35,326 nt of DNA from Clostridia bacterium (GCA_017625615.1 JAGAKP010000013.1:1-35326), one strand, 5' to 3'; shown: positions 6,261 to 15,329, counted from the first letter of the stretch. The notes: generated by a model from the letters alone, not told the origin. Program-made: numbers and translations.

Positions 6261-6331
6261 CCTTCTTCCTCGTTTAATATAGATTTAAGCCAATTTTTAT
6301 ATAATACTTTAAAATCATCGAGAGGCATACT

Positions 6332-8113
6332 ATGGCAGAATTACTTGGAAACTCAAAAAGAACTCACTATTGCGGTGAGTTTACAATATCAAACGTAGGC
6401 GAGCGCGCCTGCGTAATGGGCTGGTGTCAGCGTCAGCGCGACTTAGGTTCTCTTATTTTTATCGACCTGCGCGACAGAAGCGGTATCGTACAGCTCGCCT
6501 TTGACGATAATACCGACAGAGAGATATTCGCAAAAGCCTTCGGCGTAAGAAGCGAATTCGTCCTCTGCGCGTCCGGCGTGGTAAGGGAGCGTTCCTCCAA
6601 AAACCTCCAGATCCCCACGGGCGAGGTTGAAATAGCGGTTGACGAGCTTAAGATACTCGCCGTTTCCCAGACGACACCCTTTGAAATAACCGAAAACAGC
6701 CGTGCAAACGAGGAATTGCGCCTCAAGCACCGCTATCTTGACCTTCGCCGTCCCGACCTGATGAGCAATCTGCTTTTCAGACACAAGGTTGCAAAGGTAA
6801 CCCGTGATTATTTTGATGAAAACGGCTTTGTGGAGATAGAAACTCCCATGCTTATCCGCTCCACTCCCGAGGGCGCACGGGACTATCTCGTGCCCAGCCG
6901 TATCAGAAAGGGCTCCTTCTACGCTCTGCCTCAGTCACCTCAGCTTTACAAGCAGCTTTCTATGGTTGCGGGCTTTGACAGATATATGCAGATCGCACGC
7001 TGCTTCCGCGACGAGGACCTCCGTGCAGACAGACAGCCCGAATTCACACAGATCGACTTTGAAATGTCCTTCGTTCAGATGGAGGACGTGCTGAATATCG
7101 GCGAGGGCTACATCCGCCGCGTGTTCAAGGAGACCTTGGGCGTGGACGTTCCCACCATCCCCCGCTACACCTACCGCGAATGTATGTCCCGCTACGGAAG
7201 CGATAAGCCCGATATGCGCTTCGGACTTGAAATAGTCGATATTTCCGATATCGTAAAGGGCTGTGAATTCTCCGTATTCACCGGCGCAGTTGCCGCAGGC
7301 GGCAGCGTAAGAGGTATAAACTGCAAGGGATATGCCGAAAAGCTTACCCGCAAGGAGATAGACAAGCTCACCGAGTACGCAAAGTCCTGCGGCGCAAAGG
7401 GACTTGCGTGGATAAAGAAGGTTGGCGGAAACACCACCTGCTCCTTTGGCAAGTTTATGACCGAGGACGAGCTTAACTCCATCTGCACCCGTATGGACTG
7501 CACCGAAGGCGACGTGGCGTTCATTATTGCCGATACCAACGATAACGCAGTGCTCACCCAGCTCGGTCAGCTCCGCGTTGAGGCGGCAAACCGCCTTGAT
7601 ATTCCCAGAGAGGGCTACTGCTTCCTCTGGGTGGTTGAATTCCCCTTCTTTGAAAAGGACCCCGAAAGCGGCGAATGGCTTGCAATGCATCACCCCTTCA
7701 CCGCGCCTCTTGACGAGTGCCTGCCTTATCTTGAAACGGATAAAGGTGCCGTCCGCGCAAAGGCGTACGACCTCGTGCTTAACGGTATCGAGCTGTCCTC
7801 CGGTTCTATCCGTATAACCGATCCTGCTTTGCAGGCAACTATTTTCCGTCTGCTTGGTCTTTCCGACGAGGAAGCACAATTAAAGTTCGGATATCTCCTT
7901 GACGCATTCAAGTACGGCGCGCCTCCCCACGGCGGTATGGCGCTCGGTCTTGACAGATTGGTCATGCAGATGCTCGGCGCACCCACCTTGCGTGACGTTG
8001 TGGCGTTCCCCAAGGTTTCCAACGCATCCGAGCTTATGACCGATTGCCCTGCCGAGGTACCTGCTCAGGCGCTTATAGATTTAGGACTCAGTATAGATAA
8101 ACAGGAGAAATAA
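6332..8113 (+). CDS. aspS: Aspartyl-tRNA synthetase (bacterial type)
   Basis: A 593-residue class II synthetase with the full bacterial architecture: an N-terminal OB-fold anticodon domain (about 1-110), the catalytic core with FVEIETPML and PQSPQLYKQLSMVAGFDRY, motif 2 IARCFRDEDLRADRQPEF, a GAD insertion domain in the middle, AMHHPFTAP, and motif 3 GGMALGLDRLVMQM near the end. It charges tRNA-Asp; whether it also mischarges tRNA-Asn cannot be told from sequence alone. The start is preceded by GAGAGGC. The ABC transporter ATPase gene starts 4 bp after its stop, with its ribosome site (AGGAGAAATAAC) inside the end of aspS, so the two are probably co-transcribed. Confidence 0.97.
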   Translation: MAELLGNSKRTHYCGEFTISNVGERACVMGWCQRQRDLGSLIFIDLRDRSGIVQLAFDDNTDREIFAKAFGVRSEFVLCASGVVRERSSKNLQIPTGEVEIAVDELKILAVSQTTPFEITENSRANEELRLKHRYLDLRRPDLMSNLLFRHKVAKVTRDYFDENGFVEIETPMLIRSTPEGARDYLVPSRIRKGSFYALPQSPQLYKQLSMVAGFDRYMQIARCFRDEDLRADRQPEFTQIDFEMSFVQMEDVLNIGEGYIRRVFKETLGVDVPTIPRYTYRECMSRYGSDKPDMRFGLEIVDISDIVKGCEFSVFTGAVAAGGSVRGINCKGYAEKLTRKEIDKLTEYAKSCGAKGLAWIKKVGGNTTCSFGKFMTEDELNSICTRMDCTEGDVAFIIADTNDNAVLTQLGQLRVEAANRLDIPREGYCFLWVVEFPFFEKDPESGEWLAMHHPFTAPLDECLPYLETDKGAVRAKAYDLVLNGIELSSGSIRITDPALQATIFRLLGLSDEEAQLKFGYLLDAFKYGAPPHGGMALGLDRLVMQMLGAPTLRDVVAFPKVSNASELMTDCPAEVPAQALIDLGLSIDKQEK

Positions 8114-8117
8114 CAAG

Positions 8118-9104
8118 ATGATCGAGATAATCGACGTATATAAAAACTTCGGCGATAAAAAAGCGGTCAAGGGAGTTACCTTCAACGTAGAGGAAGGCGA
8201 GATAATGGGCTTTCTCGGCCCCAACGGCGCGGGAAAGACGACCACTCTCAACATTCTCACCGGCTACCTTTCCGCTTCCTCGGGTACCTGCCGTATCGAC
8301 GGTGTGGATATTCTTGAAAACCCCGTTGAGGCAAAGCGCAAAATAGGCTTCCTTCCCGAGCAGCCTCCCCTTTACGTGGATATGACGGTAAAGGAATACC
8401 TTTCCTTCGTATACAGCCTTAAAAAGTGCACCCTTCCCAAGGCGGCGCATCTTAAGGAGGTTTGCGAGGTAGTAAAGATAACCGACGTGTTCAACCGCAA
8501 AATAAAGAACCTTTCCAAGGGCTACCGTCAGCGTGTGGGCATCGCTCAGGCGCTTATCGGCAACCCCAAGGTGCTTATATTCGACGAGCCCACCGTCGGT
8601 CTTGACCCCAAGCAGATAATAGAAATACGTAACCTCATCCGCGTGCTGGGAAAACAGCACACCGTTATTCTTTCCACCCACATCCTGCCCGAGGTTCAGG
8701 CAGTGTGCGACAGAATAGTGGTCATCAACAAGGGCGAGATAGTTGCCAACGAGCGCACTCAGGACCTTATCAACGCAGTTGACGGCTCCCGCAAGCTCGT
8801 TGCAAAGATAGTGGGACCCGAAAATGACGTGCTTAAGGCTGTAAAAGCGCTTCCCGGTGTAAAATACGCCGAAATTCTCGGCAAGCGTGATACCGATTCC
8901 ACAAGCTATCTGCTTGAGAGCGAGGATAAAATTGATATCCGCAAGCCGCTGTTCAACCTTATTGCAAGAAACGGCTGGTATCTTATCGGTCTTGAGGGTA
9001 TGGAACTTAACCTTGAGGACATATTTATCCGCCTTACCGAAAAGAAAAAAGAAAAAGAAAGCCGTAAGACTGTAAAACGCGTAAGAAAGGCAGGGGAAGA
9101 ATAA
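8118..9104 (+). CDS. ABC transporter ATP-binding protein, GldA-like
   Basis: A 328-residue ATPase of the ABC-2 exporter class. It has Walker A GPNGAGKTT (about 34-42), Q-loop region FLPEQPPLY, signature LSKGYRQRVGIAQAL, Walker B VLIFDEPTVGLDP, and an H-loop STHILPEVQ. The C-terminal ~100 residues form the extension typical of ABC-2 ATPases. Next come an ABC-2 permease, a GldG-like protein and a DUF4340 protein, the combination annotated as gliding-motility-associated ABC transporter in Bacteroidetes but widespread in non-gliding Clostridia, where the substrate is unknown. The stop overlaps the permease start by one base (TAATG), implying translational coupling. Confidence 0.93.
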   Translation: MIEIIDVYKNFGDKKAVKGVTFNVEEGEIMGFLGPNGAGKTTTLNILTGYLSASSGTCRIDGVDILENPVEAKRKIGFLPEQPPLYVDMTVKEYLSFVYSLKKCTLPKAAHLKEVCEVVKITDVFNRKIKNLSKGYRQRVGIAQALIGNPKVLIFDEPTVGLDPKQIIEIRNLIRVLGKQHTVILSTHILPEVQAVCDRIVVINKGEIVANERTQDLINAVDGSRKLVAKIVGPENDVLKAVKALPGVKYAEILGKRDTDSTSYLLESEDKIDIRKPLFNLIARNGWYLIGLEGMELNLEDIFIRLTEKKKEKESRKTVKRVRKAGEE

Positions 9105-9811
9105 TGTTGGCAATATATCTTCGTGAGCTTCGCTCCTACTTTACCACTCCTATCGGATACGTCTTCGCAGGTATGTTCCTTGCGGTTTCCGGCGCGCTTT
9201 TTTCCGCCACCGTTTTGCTTCAGGCAGACACGTCGATGATGTCTATGTACTTTCTCACCCTTCTGTTCGTGTTTGCAATACTCATTCCCTTGCTTACAAT
9301 GAAGCTTTTTGCGGACGACCGCCGCACCAAGTCCGAGCAGATACTTCTTACCGCCCCCATTTCTCTGGGCGCAATGGTAGTTGCAAAGTATCTTGCCGCC
9401 CTTACCGTGTTCACCGCAGTTCTGCTTGTTAATTCCTTTAACTTCTACCTGCTTTATATCTACGGCAACCCTTCCTTTTCCTATATATTTATAAACGTGC
9501 TCACCCTGTTCCTTATCGGTGCGGCGTTTATAGCCGTAGGTGTGTTCGTTTCCGCCCTTACCGAAAGCCAGCTCAACGCGGCTATCGGCTCTATGGGAAT
9601 TATCGTGGTGCTTTTGCTCCTCGGTCTGCTTGTCAATTCCATTCCCGTAGAATGGGTACGCTCCGTCATCCGTTGGTTCTCTATAATCGACAGATACGCC
9701 ACTATGACTTCGGGTATTCTCGACCTCAGCGCAGTGGTATACTTTATAAGCTTTACCGCAGTGTTCCTTTTCCTTACCGTCCGCGTATACGAAAAGCGCC
9801 GCTGGTCATAA
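9104..9811 (+). CDS. ABC-2 type permease, GldF-like
   Basis: A 235-residue integral membrane protein with about six hydrophobic segments (near 18-38, 52-72, 100-125, 132-155, 163-183, 208-228). Motifs such as LRSYFTTPIGYVFAGMF at the start and KLFADDRRTKSEQILLTAPIS in the first cytoplasmic stretch are typical of GldF and related ABC-2 permeases. It should form the membrane channel with the ATPase encoded just upstream. It is coupled to that gene by a one-base overlap and is followed after 19 bp, with AAGGAGG, by the GldG-like gene. Confidence 0.9.
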   Translation: MLAIYLRELRSYFTTPIGYVFAGMFLAVSGALFSATVLLQADTSMMSMYFLTLLFVFAILIPLLTMKLFADDRRTKSEQILLTAPISLGAMVVAKYLAALTVFTAVLLVNSFNFYLLYIYGNPSFSYIFINVLTLFLIGAAFIAVGVFVSALTESQLNAAIGSMGIIVVLLLLGLLVNSIPVEWVRSVIRWFSIIDRYATMTSGILDLSAVVYFISFTAVFLFLTVRVYEKRRWS

Positions 9812-9830
9812 TTTAAGGAGGAAGACGAAA

Positions 9831-11345
9831 ATGGCAAACAATACAAACAAAAAGTCTATCGGCGCCCTTCTTAAATCCAAAAGGTTCAGATACGGCTCCC
9901 TTTCCGTGGTGTTCACCGCAGTTACTCTTGCATTTATTATAGGTATAAACCTTGTAATAACCGCACTTAACGCGTCCCACATCTTTTCTATCGACTTTAC
10001 GGATCAGGAATTGTATTCCATCAGCGACGAAACCGTTGAATATCTTGAGCGCTTGGGCGACGATTTTGAGATCACCGTACACTTCTGCACCGCCCGCGAC
10101 AGACTTGAGGAATACGAGGAAACGGGCTTTAACTATTTCCGTATGGTGCACGAGCTCGTCCTCGCCTTTGAGGAAAAATTCCCCGATAATATCGACGTTG
10201 CGTATTTCGACGTTACCACCGACCCCAAGTACGTAAACGATATAAAGCATTATACCCAGACCACCCTTAACGCCTCCAATATTATTATTGAGGGCAAGCA
10301 CCACACCCGCGTCCTTAATTTTGACGCCTTCTTTATGGTAGCGGAATCCACCGGCGCTCTTTACGCCTTCAACGGCGAATCCAAGCTGGTTGCCGCTATT
10401 ACACAGTGCTCTATCAAGGAGCCTTATTCCGTAATCTTTACTCAGGGACACGGCGAGACCGTTTCAAAAAGCTTAAAGGGCATTTTTGAGGATGCGGGCT
10501 TTAACACCCTGTTCCTTGACCTTAACTCCGCCTCCGAGGCGGACCTTGAGGAAGCCTTCAAAACCGCCCGTATAATGGTCATTTCCAACCCTCAGAAGGA
10601 CTTGGTGGGCTACAGCAAGGATGACCCCAACGCCGACGATGAAACGGATATTATAAACAAGTTTCTTGAGGGCAACCGTTCCCTTATGGTCTTCGTGGAT
10701 AAGTCCACTCCCGACCTTCCCAACCTCCGCGAATATCTTTCCACCGTCTGGGGCTTGGATTATACTCCCAACGACCTTCTTACGGATAATTCCCATTCTA
10801 TCGGACTTGATAAAAACGCTATCCTCGCACAGTCTGCGGGCGCAACCGGCTCTGCCGCTTCCCAGCTCCATATCGCCTTTGCCGACGATACGGATATAAA
10901 GACCGTATTTGACGATGCAGTCAAGCTCACCGTAGGTAAATCCTCCAACAAGGCGGTTACCGACGTAGCCTTCAAGACCTATTCCACCGCTGTGGATAAG
11001 GCGGGCGTAAGCGGAGAATATCCCGTGCTGGCAATATCCACCTTTATGGATTACGAAAATAACGCGGCAAAATATCAGTACGTAGCACTTTGCGGCAGTA
11101 CCGAATTTACTTCCGATGCCAGCCTTACCGCGCAGTACGGCAACCGCGAGGTTATCGAAGCCGCCGCAAGAATGATGTCCACCGACCGCGTTTCTCCCGA
11201 TATCGACTACAAGGTATTTACCGATACCGCACTTACCCTTGAAACGGGCGAGGCAAAGACACTTTCCATCATCGTTATCGTGGTAGCGCCCCTTATCGTC
11301 CTTGTTCTCGGCGTAGGCGTGTATATCAAGAGGAGACACCTGTAA
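9831..11345 (+). CDS. GldG-like ABC transporter auxiliary protein
   Basis: A 504-residue protein with one membrane helix near the N-terminus (about 25-48), a large extracytoplasmic domain, and a second helix at about 473-495 before a short basic tail (KRRHL). The N-terminal part (FTDQELYSISDETVEYL, then FNYFRMVHELVLAFEEKF) and the segment VIFTQGHGETVS follow the GldG/ABC_transp_aux pattern. Such proteins accompany GldA/GldF-type transporters and probably act on the outer face of the membrane; the exact task is unknown. The next gene begins immediately after its stop (TAAATG). Confidence 0.88.
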   Translation: MANNTNKKSIGALLKSKRFRYGSLSVVFTAVTLAFIIGINLVITALNASHIFSIDFTDQELYSISDETVEYLERLGDDFEITVHFCTARDRLEEYEETGFNYFRMVHELVLAFEEKFPDNIDVAYFDVTTDPKYVNDIKHYTQTTLNASNIIIEGKHHTRVLNFDAFFMVAESTGALYAFNGESKLVAAITQCSIKEPYSVIFTQGHGETVSKSLKGIFEDAGFNTLFLDLNSASEADLEEAFKTARIMVISNPQKDLVGYSKDDPNADDETDIINKFLEGNRSLMVFVDKSTPDLPNLREYLSTVWGLDYTPNDLLTDNSHSIGLDKNAILAQSAGATGSAASQLHIAFADDTDIKTVFDDAVKLTVGKSSNKAVTDVAFKTYSTAVDKAGVSGEYPVLAISTFMDYENNAAKYQYVALCGSTEFTSDASLTAQYGNREVIEAAARMMSTDRVSPDIDYKVFTDTALTLETGEAKTLSIIVIVVAPLIVLVLGVGVYIKRRHL

Positions 11346-13829
11346 ATGAAGCGCAACGAAATTATATATACCGATGCCGAAACCTTTACCCCCGAGGAGG
11401 AAAAGGACGAAAGCATAACTGCCGAAAACTCTACCTTCGCCTCCGCGGGCGGGGAAAACGGCAAAAACAAGAAAACAAGCACCAAAAAGACCTTAACCGT
11501 TATTATCGCACTCCTTGCGGCAGCCGCCGTGCTCATTGCGGGATATTTTATATTCCTTTACGAGCCCGCGGTTGAGGGAGAGGTGGATCCCTTCTACCTT
11601 CTCACCGCCGAAAGCAAGGATGCTCTTGAGGATATCAAGGGCACCATCTCCTTCGGTGAAAGCGAGGAAAAGCTTATCGCCAATAATACGAGCAGTATCG
11701 TATACAAATTCGCCCTTTCGGTAGGCGAATGCGGTAAAATTAAGGTAAAGACCGATTCGGGCAACGCCTTCTGCACCGTAGAAGCCAACGGAAAGACCGT
11801 CTCCTTTAAAAAGGAGGAATTCTTCCGCGCCTTCGAAAACGGCGTACCCTACGCCTTTGACGGCGAAAATCTGCTGGTAAACTCACTGCTTTCTCTGTGC
11901 GGCGAGGAAAAGATCGAACTTTCCCTCCGCGCACTTTCGGGCTACGATACCGACGGCGACACCGTAACGGGTACGGGCAAGCCCTTTATGTACCCCTCCA
12001 TCACCAGAAGCGATGTTAGGTCCATAACCGTCAAGAATCAGAAGACCACCTTCAAGGTCTACCGCGTTAACGATTCCTCCACCTTCTATATCGAGGGTGC
12101 CGAGGGTGTTGACCTCAACGCAGAGGCGTTTTCATACCTTGTGGTAAACGCCACCTATACCTGTGCCGAGGGAAAACTGAAAAACCCCAAGGATCTCTCC
12201 CAGTACGGGCTTGACGGCGACGGCTCCACCGCAAAGGTCACCGTTGAGACCTTAAAGGGCGACAAGCACGTGCTTATCATAGGCGATAAGGACTCCTCGG
12301 GCGCGTACAACTACGCCCGCTACGAGGGCAAGGATCAGGTATATCTCCTGCTCAGTGCCGACGTTCAGTCCACCTTCGCCGCAGGCGGTGAAGCGTTCCT
12401 TACCGCAACGCTGGTCTACCCCATTACCGAAACCAACGATATTTACAGCATAGACAAAATGTCTATCTTCTTCCGCGACCTTGATCAGTCTCTGGTCATC
12501 CGTCTCCGCCGCGCAATGTCGGCAGACACAAACCTTTCCGTTTCCAACAAGGATGCGGACGTGGCAACTCTCCTTACCGACCTTAAGCGTGCTCCGTCGC
12601 CCTATAGCGATTGGACGGCGTCAAGCGCATTTATCGGTATGGGCTCCAAGGACGGCGAGGCTATAAAGCTGGCAATGTCCGTAAACCGTATTTCCGAAAA
12701 CGGCAAATACAGCATAAAAATTCCCATGGTGCGCGATGAAAAGCGCGGCGCATACCTGCCCGAGGACGTAAGAGTGCTCATCTATACCGACGGTGAGGAT
12801 TTCAACTCCATCGAGGTTGGCGGCACCGAAACCCTTAAGACTCAGAAGGACGGCACCTATTTCGTTCACACTCTCACCTTCGAGAGCGAAAAGCCCGTTC
12901 AGTACGTCCGCATAGATTTCGACGGATATAACGACAAAAAGCTGCTTGTTACCGACGAGATCCGCATTATGGCAGGTGATCTTGACGCTAACCCCGCAGA
13001 CGCATTCGTTGGTCTGTGGATGATCACCAGCGACGAGTTCACTCCCGAGGGAAGAAACTACGGCTACGTTAACACCACCGCATACGTTGAATTTCTTATG
13101 TCCGTCTGCTCTCTCGTGGGCGACGAGGTAGTTAAGTTCGGCGTTGAGGATCCCGATCTCGTTGAATACGGCTTCGGCAAGTGGGTGAAGGACGAGGAAG
13201 GCAAGGAAACCGTTGAATTGGATCCCGCAATGCAGGTCCACTACGAATTCAAGGGCTACACCATGGATATCCTTCTTACCGACCCTGCGGAGGACGGCTC
13301 ACGCTACGTTATGTCTATGATAACCTCATACGATAACGACGGCGAGGAGGTCAAGTTCGTTAACCCCTATATCGCCCGTCTTTCTCTGGAGACCGCTCCG
13401 TGGATGGATTGGGAGCCCCTTAATCTGGTTTCCTCCTCTCTGCTGTATATGTATATCGACGACGTTGAGGAATTGAAGTTCACCTTCGATGGCGAAAGCT
13501 ATAATTTCGTTATCGGCAAGGACGAGCTCGGCGTGGCACAGACCGCCACCTGCAACGGAAAAGAAGTTGATATGGATGCATTCAGAAAATTCTACGTTTC
13601 CGTTATAAACGTTTCCCGTACCGGCGAATTCGATCCCGGCGACGAAAAGGGAAGCGAAATGCTGAGGATAAACCTCGTCAGCGAAACCAAATCGGACGAA
13701 ATAATCTTTTACCGCGTCACATCCACCAAGGCGTACTATACAATAGACGGCGCAGGCGGATATTACACCCTCACCTACGAGGTGTCCGAGGTAATGGATC
13801 AGCTCAAAACACTGCTTGCAGGAGAATAA
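11346..13829 (+). CDS. Membrane-anchored DUF4340-type protein
   Basis: An 827-residue protein with a charged cytoplasmic start, one membrane helix at about 49-72 and a long extracytoplasmic region. DUF4340-like stretches are seen around 205-360 (MYPSITRSDVRSITVKNQ, FYIEGAEGVDLNAEAFSYL, LIIGDKDSSGAYNYARYEG, VYLLLSADVQSTF) and a second related piece follows further on. In genomes with GldF/GldG-like genes a DUF4340 protein usually comes next, so it is most likely a component of the same system, but no biochemical activity is known. The gene abuts the GldG-like gene and is followed 3 bp later by a lipoprotein gene. Confidence 0.82.
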   Translation: MKRNEIIYTDAETFTPEEEKDESITAENSTFASAGGENGKNKKTSTKKTLTVIIALLAAAAVLIAGYFIFLYEPAVEGEVDPFYLLTAESKDALEDIKGTISFGESEEKLIANNTSSIVYKFALSVGECGKIKVKTDSGNAFCTVEANGKTVSFKKEEFFRAFENGVPYAFDGENLLVNSLLSLCGEEKIELSLRALSGYDTDGDTVTGTGKPFMYPSITRSDVRSITVKNQKTTFKVYRVNDSSTFYIEGAEGVDLNAEAFSYLVVNATYTCAEGKLKNPKDLSQYGLDGDGSTAKVTVETLKGDKHVLIIGDKDSSGAYNYARYEGKDQVYLLLSADVQSTFAAGGEAFLTATLVYPITETNDIYSIDKMSIFFRDLDQSLVIRLRRAMSADTNLSVSNKDADVATLLTDLKRAPSPYSDWTASSAFIGMGSKDGEAIKLAMSVNRISENGKYSIKIPMVRDEKRGAYLPEDVRVLIYTDGEDFNSIEVGGTETLKTQKDGTYFVHTLTFESEKPVQYVRIDFDGYNDKKLLVTDEIRIMAGDLDANPADAFVGLWMITSDEFTPEGRNYGYVNTTAYVEFLMSVCSLVGDEVVKFGVEDPDLVEYGFGKWVKDEEGKETVELDPAMQVHYEFKGYTMDILLTDPAEDGSRYVMSMITSYDNDGEEVKFVNPYIARLSLETAPWMDWEPLNLVSSSLLYMYIDDVEELKFTFDGESYNFVIGKDELGVAQTATCNGKEVDMDAFRKFYVSVINVSRTGEFDPGDEKGSEMLRINLVSETKSDEIIFYRVTSTKAYYTIDGAGGYYTLTYEVSEVMDQLKTLLAGE

Positions 13830-13832
13830 AAG

Positions 13833-14540
13833 GTGAAAAGATACGTTTTTCTTGTACTCGCTCTTGCGTGTCTCCTCGTTTCCTGCAGTGTGGATCAAAC
13901 GCTTATCACTCCGACCCAAGAGGGATTTTCGGATATGGAATATTTTACGCAGGATTTTACCCTGCGTGTTGAGCTCGGCGGAAGAAAATGTGTCCTGCTT
14001 GCTTCCGGCAACCTTTCCATAACCGATGAGCCAAAGCGAATGGTCGGTGAGATGGAACAAACCTTGCTTGGCGAAAACCTCGGTACAGTCAAGGTTTCTT
14101 GGGAGGACGGCAAGCTTTACACCGACGGTGAAAAGCAGGAAATGTCATGGGAGGAGCTTCGCACCTCTCTGCTGTACGCGCCGCCCATCACCTTTGACGA
14201 AGCCGAAATAAAGTCTGCCGAAAGCGGCAACACCCTTTCGGGAACACTGTACCGCCACTATATAAAGGATAATTCAAAAAGAGATACCCTTTACGCTCTC
14301 CTGGGCTCTGCGCTCCCCACTCTCTGCGGTGTAAACACCGTGGTGGAGGAGGAAACGGAGTTTGAGGATATAGTGTGCGAATACGTGCTGGACGGCAACG
14401 GAAACCCCGTGTCCTATTCCATCCGCTTTAACGTGGTTTATCAGGATACACCGCCCTACGTGCCCGGTGTCACTCCCGATAAGGATGAGTATACCGTAAA
14501 GGTGGGCGTGGAATTTCGCGCAAGCTACAAAACCGAATAG
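13833..14540 (+). CDS. Hypothetical lipoprotein at the end of the GldAFG-like operon
   Basis: A 235-residue protein starting at GTG, with AGGAG upstream overlapping the end of the previous gene. Signal peptide residues 1-18 end in lipobox LVSC (Cys18). The mature part is mixed and strand-rich, without a motif I recognise; sequences such as LRVELGGRKCVLLASGNLSI suggest a lipoprotein that forms a beta-sheet, as in other operon-associated lipoproteins. Only 3 bp separate it from the DUF4340 gene, so it most likely belongs to the same export complex. The TPP riboswitch begins a few bases after its stop. Confidence 0.75.
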   Translation: MKRYVFLVLALACLLVSCSVDQTLITPTQEGFSDMEYFTQDFTLRVELGGRKCVLLASGNLSITDEPKRMVGEMEQTLLGENLGTVKVSWEDGKLYTDGEKQEMSWEELRTSLLYAPPITFDEAEIKSAESGNTLSGTLYRHYIKDNSKRDTLYALLGSALPTLCGVNTVVEEETEFEDIVCEYVLDGNGNPVSYSIRFNVVYQDTPPYVPGVTPDKDEYTVKVGVEFRASYKTE

Positions 14541-14545
14541 ATATA

Positions 14546-14632
14546 TTTAAATGGGGTGCTGTGGATATAATATCCACGGCTGAGATCATACCCAATGAAC
14601 CTGTCAGATAATACTGTTGAAGGGAGTTTAAA
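14546..14632 (+). ncRNA. TPP riboswitch aptamer (THI element)
   Basis: Conserved blocks are in the right order: GGGGTGCT (14553-14560), a P3 hairpin GTGGATA/TATCCAC, GGCTGAGATCATACCC (14578-14593), AATGAACCTG (14594-14603), a CAGATAATACTG helix region and AAGGGAG (14620-14626). P1 is closed by TTTAAA on both sides. This is a normal thiamine pyrophosphate aptamer. It begins within about 6 bp of the upstream lipoprotein stop, and I see no promoter in that space. Confidence 0.93.
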
Positions 14633-14670
14633 AGGACCGCCGTATCAACAGCGGTCCTTTGTATTTTTTT
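14631..14670 (+). terminator. Riboswitch-controlled intrinsic terminator
   Basis: A perfect 10-bp stem AAAGGACCGC/GCGGTCCTTT with a 10-base loop, followed by GTATTTTTTT, directly after the TPP aptamer and directly before the thiT ATG. The 5' arm abuts and partly shares bases with the P1 closing strand, so ligand binding would decide between read-through and termination. Confidence 0.88.
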
Positions 14671-15216
14671 ATGAACAAAAAAACAAAAGAAAAATTGCTT
14701 ATTCTTTGCGAATGCGGTATAACCGTAGCCCTCGGCCTTGCCCTCTGCCCGCTGGAAATAGACTTTGCGTGGCTTCAGGGCGGCGGCTTGGACATACTTA
14801 TGGTGCCCATCGTCATACTTGCGCTCCGCCGCGGCGGGGGATGGGGTATCGCCACCGGCGCACTGTTCGGATTGCTCAAGTACCTTCTGTGGTCCTCGGG
14901 CGGATACGGAATTCCGTCAATTTTGCTTGATTACGTTTTGGCGTACGCCGCCGTCGGCACCGCGGGCTTTTTCAAAAAGCCCATTGCCGGCACTGCCGTT
15001 GCCACCGGCGTCAGATTTTTAATTCATTTCATCAGCGGCGTCACCATTTACGCCATCACCGCCTCCGAGACGGTCTACGGTATCACCACCGCTTCGCCGT
15101 TCATATATTCGGTAGTATATAACGCGCCCTACGTCCTCGTAAACGGAATAGTCTGCGCGGTAATAGTGGTATTACTGGAAAAGCCCATGGCGAAGATACC
15201 AAAAAGCTTTAAGTAA
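14671..15216 (+). CDS. thiT: Thiamine transporter substrate-binding subunit ThiT
   Basis: A 181-residue membrane protein with about six hydrophobic segments, the S-component of an energy-coupling-factor importer. The segments GGGLDILMVPIVILALRRGG, GLLKYLLW, LLDYVLAYAAVGTAG, RFLIHFISGVTIYA and YSVVYNAPYVLVNGIV match ThiT spacing and residues. The gene sits behind a TPP riboswitch, as expected for a thiamine uptake gene. The ECF energising module (EcfA, EcfA', EcfT) must be encoded elsewhere. ATG 14671 is the best start, but no Shine-Dalgarno lies between the terminator hairpin and this ATG; a TTG at 14659 in the same frame lies inside the hairpin. Confidence 0.93.
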   Translation: MNKKTKEKLLILCECGITVALGLALCPLEIDFAWLQGGGLDILMVPIVILALRRGGGWGIATGALFGLLKYLLWSSGGYGIPSILLDYVLAYAAVGTAGFFKKPIAGTAVATGVRFLIHFISGVTIYAITASETVYGITTASPFIYSVVYNAPYVLVNGIVCAVIVVLLEKPMAKIPKSFK

Positions 15217-15251
15217 CTAACAGCAAGCAGGACACAAAAAGCACCCGAAAA

Positions 15252-15293
15252 AAGTTAAGAGTTAAGAGTGAAAAGTGAAGATGTAAGAGGTAT
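15252..15293. repeat. 7-mer repeat, AGAGTGA type
   Basis: Units such as AGTTAAG, AGTTAAG, AGTGAAA, AGTGAAG in tandem, leading into a hairpin. The upstream junction ACCCGAAAAAAGTTAAGAG is shared with the copy at 16343-16366. Confidence 0.7.
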
Positions 15294-15329
15294 GGAAACC
15301 TTTTTTCGCGTTACGCGAAAAAAGCTACC

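Larger units (their letters stand above)
5978..6331. other. hisS-aspS intergenic gap filled with hairpins, no gene
   Basis: This holds a long hairpin with the GGGGACCCCG tail, 7-mers (6019-6041), two stem-loop arrays in opposite orientation and a central ATCCGC..GCGGAT hairpin (6147-6168), then a possible -10 box (TATAAT at 6300-6305) in front of aspS. I found no protein gene and no T-box. Confidence 0.8.

Noticed and set aside
6935..7879. 314-residue frame opposite aspS
   Set aside because: aspS is unambiguous and full length on the plus strand.
14659..14670. TTG start for thiT four codons upstream
   Set aside because: It lies in the terminator hairpin and T-run and has no better ribosome site than ATG 14671.
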